From DASSLY01 sp035689185 (GTDB taxonomy: Bacteria; Actinomycetota; Actinomycetes; Actinomycetales; Dermatophilaceae), in NCBI GenBank assembly GCA_035689185.1, contig DASSLY010000070.1, positions 1 through 36,282 on the forward strand: a DNA stretch of 36,282 nt, given 5' to 3'. Shown here piece by piece: positions 32,319 through 36,282 of this stretch. How positions within the stretch are numbered: the stretch's first letter is position 1; the number at the start of each line of letters is the position of its first letter. The notes beneath the pieces are model-generated. The model saw only the letters and a program-made list of their open reading frames with translations. It was not told the origin of the DNA and did no database searches. A program made the translations under genes and the position numbers.

Positions 32319-34187
32319 GTGGAGCTGGCCGGGTCGATGCTCGCGCTCGTCGCGACCATCGTCGCGGTGACCGGGGTCGCCCGCAAGCTGCGTTGGTCCG
32401 AGCCGCTGCTGTTGGTGCTGGTCGGGGTGGGGGCCTCCTACCTGCCGTTCGTCCCCCGGGTGCAACTGTCCGCCGAGGTGGTGCTCGTCGGGCTGCTGCC
32501 ACCCCTGCTGTATGCGGCGGCGATCCGCTCCTCGCTGATCGACTTCAAGGCGAACCTGCGGGCGATCGTCATGCTCTCGATCGGGCTGGTGGCGTTCACC
32601 GCGTTCGGGGTCGCGCTGGTGACCTGGTGGCTGCTGCCGGTGCCGTTCGCCGTGGCCTTCGCCCTGGGCTCCGTGGTCGCCCCGCCGGACGCGGTAGCCG
32701 CCACGGCGGTCGCCCGGCGGATCGGGCTGCCGCGACGGCTGGTGACCGTGCTCGAGGGAGAGTCGCTGCTCAACGACGCCACCGCCCTCGTCTGCCTCAG
32801 CACGGCCCTGGCCGCCATCGCCGGCTCGGTGAGCGCGGCGTCGGTCAGCCTCAGCTTCGTGCGCTCGGCCGTGGGCGGGCTGCTGGTGGGTGTCGCGGTC
32901 GCGGCCGCGATCGGGTTCGTCCGCAAGCACGTGCAGGACAGCGTCGTCGACACCGCCCTGTCGTTCATGGCGCCGTTCCTCGCCTACCTGCCGGCCGAAC
33001 GCATCCACGGGTCGGGGGTGGTCGCCGTGGTGGTCGCCGGGTTGCTGCTCGGCCACAGGTCGCCGGTACTGCAGAGCGCCTCCTCCCGGCTGTCGGAGCG
33101 GATCAACTGGAGCACCATCGAGTACCTGCTCGAGTCCTCGGTGTTCCTCGTCATCGGCCTGCAGGTCCGGTGGGTCCTCGACGACGTGGCGGGCTCGGAG
33201 CTGGGCGCGGGACGCATCGCGCTCTTCTGCGTGGCGGTGCTGCTGGCGGTGGTCCTGCTGCGCCCGCTCTGGGTGTTCCCGGCCCGGTACCTCGTCATCC
33301 GGCCGGCGGCCGACCGGCAGGGCCGAGTGCCCGCGTGGACGGCCACGGCAGTGGTCTCCTGGGCCGGGATGCGCGGCGTGGTGACGCTGGCCGCGGTCCT
33401 GGCCATCCCACCGCGAACTGCGCACCGGGAGGTGCTGGTGCTGGCCGCCATCGTCGTCGTCGGCGGCACCCTGCTGGTCCAGGGCCTGTCGCTGCCGTGG
33501 CTGGCTCGTCGGCTGGACGTCCGCGGTCCGGACCCGCGCGAGGACGCGCTTCAGGAGGCCAACCTGATCCAGGTGGCCGTTCGGGCCGGCCTGGCCGACC
33601 TCGACGAGCAGATCGCCGCGGGCGGCGTCGACGACGACGTGGTCGCCACGCTGCGTCAGCGGGCCGACCAACGGGCCAACACGGCCTGGGAGCGGCTTGG
33701 CGGCAGCGGCGACGAGACCCCGGGGGAGGAGTACCGGCGGCTGCGCACCAGCATGCTCCGCGCGGAGCGGTCCGCCATCCTGCGGATTCGCGACGCCGGC
33801 GACGCCGACCACGACGTGCTGAGCAATGTCCTCGCCGCGCTGGACATCGAGGAGTCGATCCTTGAACGCGCAGGTGACCGGGCCGAAGCCGACCGGGAGG
33901 CCGACCTGCTACCCGCGGCCGCCATGGCAGCCGCGTGCTCGCACCTGGAGGCGGCGCCCCCCTTCGTCCGGCCGCTCACCCCGCAGGGCTGTCCGGACTG
34001 TGTCCGGGAGGGGACCCGGACCGTGCACTTGAGGCTGTGTCTGAGCTGCGGCAATGTCGGCTGCTGCGACTCCTCGGTGGGCCGGCACGCTGACCGGCAC
34101 CATGCCGACACCGGCCATCCGGTGATGCGCAGCTTCGAGCCCGGCGAGGCTTGGCGCTGGTGCTACGTCGACGAACTGCTCGGATGA
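32319..34187 (+). CDS. CPA1-family Na+/H+ antiporter with C-terminal UBP-type zinc finger
   Basis: 622 residues. About 12 membrane helices occupy 1-400, with the ion-path motifs PPDAVAATAVARRIG and LEGESLLNDATALV of the CPA1 (NhaP-like) family. A cytoplasmic domain of charged helices follows (about 405-535). The C-terminal 83 residues form a UBP-type zinc finger: C540-x-H542, CPDC at 558-561, CLSC at 574-577, CC at 582-583, and His residues near 590-600, closing with HPVMRSFEPGEAWRWCYVDE. It exchanges Na+ or K+ for protons across the membrane; the finger may be regulatory. The GTG start is preceded by CAAGAT at 6 bases and no ribosome binding site. The maf ATG overlaps its TGA. Confidence 0.9.
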   Translation: MELAGSMLALVATIVAVTGVARKLRWSEPLLLVLVGVGASYLPFVPRVQLSAEVVLVGLLPPLLYAAAIRSSLIDFKANLRAIVMLSIGLVAFTAFGVALVTWWLLPVPFAVAFALGSVVAPPDAVAATAVARRIGLPRRLVTVLEGESLLNDATALVCLSTALAAIAGSVSAASVSLSFVRSAVGGLLVGVAVAAAIGFVRKHVQDSVVDTALSFMAPFLAYLPAERIHGSGVVAVVVAGLLLGHRSPVLQSASSRLSERINWSTIEYLLESSVFLVIGLQVRWVLDDVAGSELGAGRIALFCVAVLLAVVLLRPLWVFPARYLVIRPAADRQGRVPAWTATAVVSWAGMRGVVTLAAVLAIPPRTAHREVLVLAAIVVVGGTLLVQGLSLPWLARRLDVRGPDPREDALQEANLIQVAVRAGLADLDEQIAAGGVDDDVVATLRQRADQRANTAWERLGGSGDETPGEEYRRLRTSMLRAERSAILRIRDAGDADHDVLSNVLAALDIEESILERAGDRAEADREADLLPAAAMAAACSHLEAAPPFVRPLTPQGCPDCVREGTRTVHLRLCLSCGNVGCCDSSVGRHADRHHADTGHPVMRSFEPGEAWRWCYVDELLG

Positions 34188-34822
34188 ATGATCGTCGGCG
34201 GGTGCCCCGGCTGGTGCTGGCATCGGCCTCGCCGGCACGGCTTCGGACGCTGCGCGGCGCGGGACTCGCGCCGACGGTGGTGGTGAGCTCGGTCGATGAG
34301 GCCCGAGCCGCCGCTGGATGTGCCGGTGCGGCCGAAGTGGCCCTGGTGCTGGCCCGCGCCAAGTGCGAGGACGTGGCGGGCGGCGGGGTCATCGGTGACC
34401 AGCCGGGTGCCCTGGTGCTCGGTTGCGACTCGGTGCTCGAGCTGGACGGGCAGGTGCTGGGAAAGCCGGCCTCGACCGCGGAGGCCACCCTCCGCTGGCG
34501 GGACATGCGCGGCCGGGACGGGGTCCTGCACACCGGGCACTGGCTGCGCGACCTGTCGTCCGGAAGGGCGGTCGGCGAGGTTGCCTCGACGCGCGTCTGG
34601 TTCGCCGACCTCAGCGAGACCGAGATCGGCGCCTACGTCCAGAGCGGGGAACCCCTCCAGGTCGCCGGAGCCTTCACCATCGACGGCCTGGGCGGGGCGT
34701 TCGTGACCCGGATCGAGGGCGACCCGCACAACGTGGTCGGCGTCAGCCTGCCGCTGCTGCGCGTGCTGCTCGCCCGGCTGGGCGTGGTCTGGACGGATCT
34801 GTGGGCCCATGCCCCTGGCTAG
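34184..34822 (+). CDS. Maf-family nucleoside triphosphate pyrophosphatase
   Basis: 212 residues from ATG 34184, overlapping the antiporter stop as ATGA. The N-terminal LVLASASPARLRTLRGAGL is the Maf phosphate-binding motif in its actinobacterial form. GCDSVLELDGQVLGKP gives the catalytic Asp and Gly-Lys-Pro segment, and VAGAFTIDGLGGAFVTRIEGDPHNVVGVSLPLL matches the C-terminal signature. Maf enzymes hydrolyse non-canonical or excess nucleotides to monophosphates and pyrophosphate in the cytoplasm. Tandem repeats begin 50 bases after its stop. Confidence 0.93.
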   Translation: MNDRRRVPRLVLASASPARLRTLRGAGLAPTVVVSSVDEARAAAGCAGAAEVALVLARAKCEDVAGGGVIGDQPGALVLGCDSVLELDGQVLGKPASTAEATLRWRDMRGRDGVLHTGHWLRDLSSGRAVGEVASTRVWFADLSETEIGAYVQSGEPLQVAGAFTIDGLGGAFVTRIEGDPHNVVGVSLPLLRVLLARLGVVWTDLWAHAPG

Positions 34823-34872
34823 GGGACGCTCGTTGCTACGCGGCCCTCCCCCGCCGGCTACCGGTTCCTAAC

Positions 34873-35047
34873 GGCCGGCCTCCCCCGCGCCAGCCGCCGG
34901 TAGCTATGGCGGGCCTCCCCCGCGCCAGCCGCCGGTCGCGACGGCGGGCCTCCCCCGCGCCAGCCGCCGGTCGCTACGGCGGGCCTCCCCCGCGCCAGCC
35001 GCCGGGTGCTACGGCGGGCCTCCCCCGCGCCAGCCGTCGGTCTCGAT
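34873..35047. repeat. five tandem 35-bp GC-rich repeats downstream of maf
   Basis: The units start at 34873, 34908, 34943, 34978 and 35013. The constant core GGCCTCCCCCGCGCCAGCC is followed by a variable tail such as GCCGGTCGCTAC, and a degenerate copy precedes at about 34840-34872. Between neighbouring units CCGCCG and CGGCGG can pair around a 7-base loop, so an RNA or single strand would form a row of small hairpins. Thirty-five is not a multiple of three, and frames across it look like repeat noise, so it is not coding. Could be a terminator array or protein-binding array. Confidence 0.85.
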
Positions 35048-35062
35048 CAAGGAGGGCCCTTC

Positions 35063-35082
35063 TCGGGGACTTTTGCCCCTAC
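35063..35082 (+). promoter_or_regulatory. DosR/DevR-like box upstream of the micro-ORF and DUF4386 gene
   Basis: TCGGGGACTTTTGCCCCTAC agrees with the 20-bp mycobacterial DosR consensus TTSGGGACTWWAGTCCCSAA at 15 positions by my alignment, including GGGACT and the CCC half. It lies about 35 bases before the micro-ORF. A DosR-like regulator is not seen in the window; the NarL-type regulator at 5744-6421 is of the same broad family. Confidence 0.35.
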
Positions 35083-35115
35083 GCGACCCGGGGGCGGCAG
35101 GCAAGGGTGGGGGTG

Positions 35116-35253
35116 ATGTCAGAACTGCACCCGGTGGAGGTCGACGTGAGGGCCCGGGACGTTCCGCCCGTTACCGGGCACCGGCCCTCCGGCCAGACCC
35201 CATCGCGGAGCGTGCGTGCCCTGGCCGCCGCCGGTGACGGTCCGGCCAGCTAG
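35116..35253 (+). CDS. possible 45-residue micro-protein
   Basis: ATG 35116 to TAG gives 45 residues (MSELHPVEVDVRARDVPPV... ending AAAGDGPAS). A G-rich stretch (AAGGGTGGGGG) precedes the ATG. The stop is 18 bases before the DUF4386 start at 35272, with that gene's AGGAGG in between, so it could be a short leader gene. It is hydrophilic, with no membrane helix or motif that I recognise. It could be chance in GC-rich DNA. Confidence 0.3.
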   Translation: MSELHPVEVDVRARDVPPVTGHRPSGQTPSRSVRALAAAGDGPAS

Positions 35254-35271
35254 TCAAGGAGGGTGAAGGCC

Positions 35272-36066
35272 GTGAACCGAGAAGGGTCACAGAGACCGGA
35301 CATCGCCGGGCCGGACCCGACGTGGCGGCTGCTTTACCGGATCGGAGGTGTGTGCGCCTGGCTCTTCGTCGGGATGCTGGTGACCGCCATCGTTCTCGCC
35401 ATCACCACACCGGCCCCGCCGACAACGGATGGCGGGGCCACGCTCACCTACATCGCCGCGCACCGGATCCTCTACATCGTCCACCAGCAGCTCTGGCTGG
35501 TCCCCGGCGCCTTCGCCACAGTCACCTACCTGGCGCTCTACCCCGCGCTGAAGCACCTGGATCGCAGTGTCGCGGCGCTTGGTGCGGTGGTCGGTGGCAC
35601 CGCCTACGCGCTCAGCTTGGCCATTCCGACCACGACCACCGGGGCCCCGGCGCTGGTCTATCTCAGCGACCAGTTCATGGCCACTGCCGATCCCGCTCGA
35701 CGCGCCGTTTTCACCACGGCCGCCGAGACCCTGATCGCCCAGAACCGCACAGCGGTGGTCGTGGGCCCGCTGACAACGGTCGGTCTGCTGATCGTGTCCA
35801 TGGTGATGCTGAAGGGCGTCTTTCCCAGGGCCGTGGCCTACCTGGGCATCGCAGTCGGTGTCCTGGGCATCGCCAGCGAGGCGCTGAGGTTCGTGTTCGA
35901 GGGCGCCTACGGCGTCTACGGCGTGCTGCTGCTGGTGTGGATGGGAGCGGTCGGATCGACGCTCGTCCGCCTTGGAAGAAGAAGTCAACCGCTGCCATTG
36001 GACCGGCGCCGCACCGTCCTCGTGGACCAGGCCGGCGCAAAGGAACCGGGTGCAGTGAGTCGATAG
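35272..36066 (+). CDS. DUF4386-like multi-pass membrane protein
   Basis: 264 residues from GTG 35272, chosen because AGGAGG at 35257-35262 lies 9 bases upstream; the earlier GTG at 35263 touches that site. Six hydrophobic segments are visible at about 20-45, 60-90, 98-120, 155-178, 185-205 and 215-235. The run of a first helix with GGVCAWLFVGMLV, a long loop with HRILYIVHQQLW, and VFPRAVAYLGIAVGVLGIASE matches the general DUF4386 pattern. Function unknown. Convergent with the rRNA operon; a strong hairpin at 36151-36186 separates them. A DosR-like box upstream hints at stress or hypoxia control. Confidence 0.7.
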   Translation: MNREGSQRPDIAGPDPTWRLLYRIGGVCAWLFVGMLVTAIVLAITTPAPPTTDGGATLTYIAAHRILYIVHQQLWLVPGAFATVTYLALYPALKHLDRSVAALGAVVGGTAYALSLAIPTTTTGAPALVYLSDQFMATADPARRAVFTTAAETLIAQNRTAVVVGPLTTVGLLIVSMVMLKGVFPRAVAYLGIAVGVLGIASEALRFVFEGAYGVYGVLLLVWMGAVGSTLVRLGRRSQPLPLDRRRTVLVDQAGAKEPGAVSR

Positions 36067-36150
36067 ACATTCCCACCACCGGCGGCTCTGCGGGGATCGA
36101 CCGAGCCCTCGCCGAACACCTGGCGATTCCTGTTCGCTAGTGAACGTGAC

Positions 36151-36186
36151 GAAACCCCCCCTGACCGTGGTGGTTGGGGGGGTTTC
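36151..36186 (-). terminator. hairpin terminator after the rRNA operon
   Basis: GAAACCCCCCC and GGGGGGGTTTC form a perfect 11-bp stem around a 14-base loop, starting about 10 bases beyond the 3' end of the 5S rRNA. It can also end transcription of the converging DUF4386 gene. No long U-run follows on either side. Confidence 0.8.
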
Positions 36187-36196
36187 GTGGGGGGTG

Positions 36197-36282
36197 TGTT
36201 CGGCGGCGTCCTACTCTCCCACACCGTTCCCGGTGCAGTACCATCGGCGCTGGAGGGCTTAGCTTCCGGGTTCGGTATGGGT
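36197..36282 (-). rRNA. rrf: 5S ribosomal RNA, 3' portion
   Basis: The reverse complement ends GGGAGAGTAGGACGCCGCCG-AACA and contains CCGAACCCGGAAGCTAAGCC and GCGCCGATGGTACTGC, the conserved 5S core. About 86 of roughly 117 bases are inside the window; the 5' end and the presumed 23S and 16S genes lie beyond the right edge. The operon is transcribed leftward. Confidence 0.97.

Noticed and set aside
30921..33812. Long open frame of 963 residues on minus
   Set aside because: It lies opposite the DUF885 and antiporter genes, both with clear family motifs, and its translation looks like compositional noise.
34873..35047. CRISPR array
   Set aside because: The repeats are directly adjacent with no unique spacers, the unit is a 35-bp tandem, and no cas gene is in the window.
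35118..35125. Second copy of the purK palindrome (GTCAGAAC)
   Set aside because: Only 8 bases match, and no inverted partner arm lies nearby.
34423..35253. Frame of 276 residues spanning maf and the repeats
   Set aside because: It is out of frame with maf, and the later part is repeat-derived Pro/Arg-rich sequence; only the last 45 codons could be a separate micro-ORF.

Overview
The window reads as chromosome of a high-GC actinobacterium. Most third codon positions are G or C, and the gene content is typically actinobacterial: an F420-dependent oxidoreductase, an Rv1264-like adenylate cyclase, an LCP protein, GtrA and DUF2304. Many genes appear leaderless, with an actinobacterial -10 box ending 6-8 bases before the start codon. 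I suspect Intrasporangiaceae or a relative, but the sequence alone does not prove it. It looks like ordinary chromosome with accessory patches, and the right edge lies inside an rRNA operon.

Layout. (1) 1-5616 is a surface-glycan block: the tail of a DegT-type aminotransferase, a Wzx-like flippase, a capsule-synthesis-like glycosyltransferase, a GT2 glycosyltransferase with a DUF2304 membrane partner, and a converging LCP-family protein that could ligate the polymer to the wall. (2) 5744-15854 is an envelope-transport block. A NarL-type response regulator and histidine kinase diverge from an operon of two large HME-type RND permeases, a small adaptor-like lipoprotein between them, and a second lipoprotein of unknown function. 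(3) 15894-18218 holds an acyl-CoA dehydrogenase and an F420-dependent LLM oxidoreductase, both on minus, separated by a long hairpin. (4) 18397-24705 holds a secreted beta-propeller/FG-GAP protein, UDP-glucose dehydrogenase, a CoA-binding protein, purE-purK on minus, and a divergent GtrA membrane protein. (5) 24754-30631 is a minus-strand run: SRPBCC protein, OmpR-type two-component system, enoyl-CoA hydratase overlapping a class III adenylate cyclase, biotin-protein ligase, and an allene-oxide-cyclase-like barrel protein. (6) 30576-36066 on plus carries a DUF885 protein, a CPA1 Na+/H+ antiporter with a C-terminal UBP zinc finger, Maf, a 35-bp tandem repeat array, a micro-ORF and a DUF4386-like membrane protein. 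(7) The right end is a strong hairpin terminator and the 3' part of a 5S rRNA on minus.

What stands out: a 44-bp palindromic element read in frame inside purK; two tandem RND subunits of which one has lost most of the proton-relay motif; a 16-bp palindrome giving purK and gtrA back-to-back -10 boxes; a 29-bp hairpin whose only non-Watson-Crick positions are all G.U on the minus-strand RNA; a 35-bp repeat array; and a surplus of the heptamer GGCATAC/GTATGCC. All counts and alignments were made by eye.
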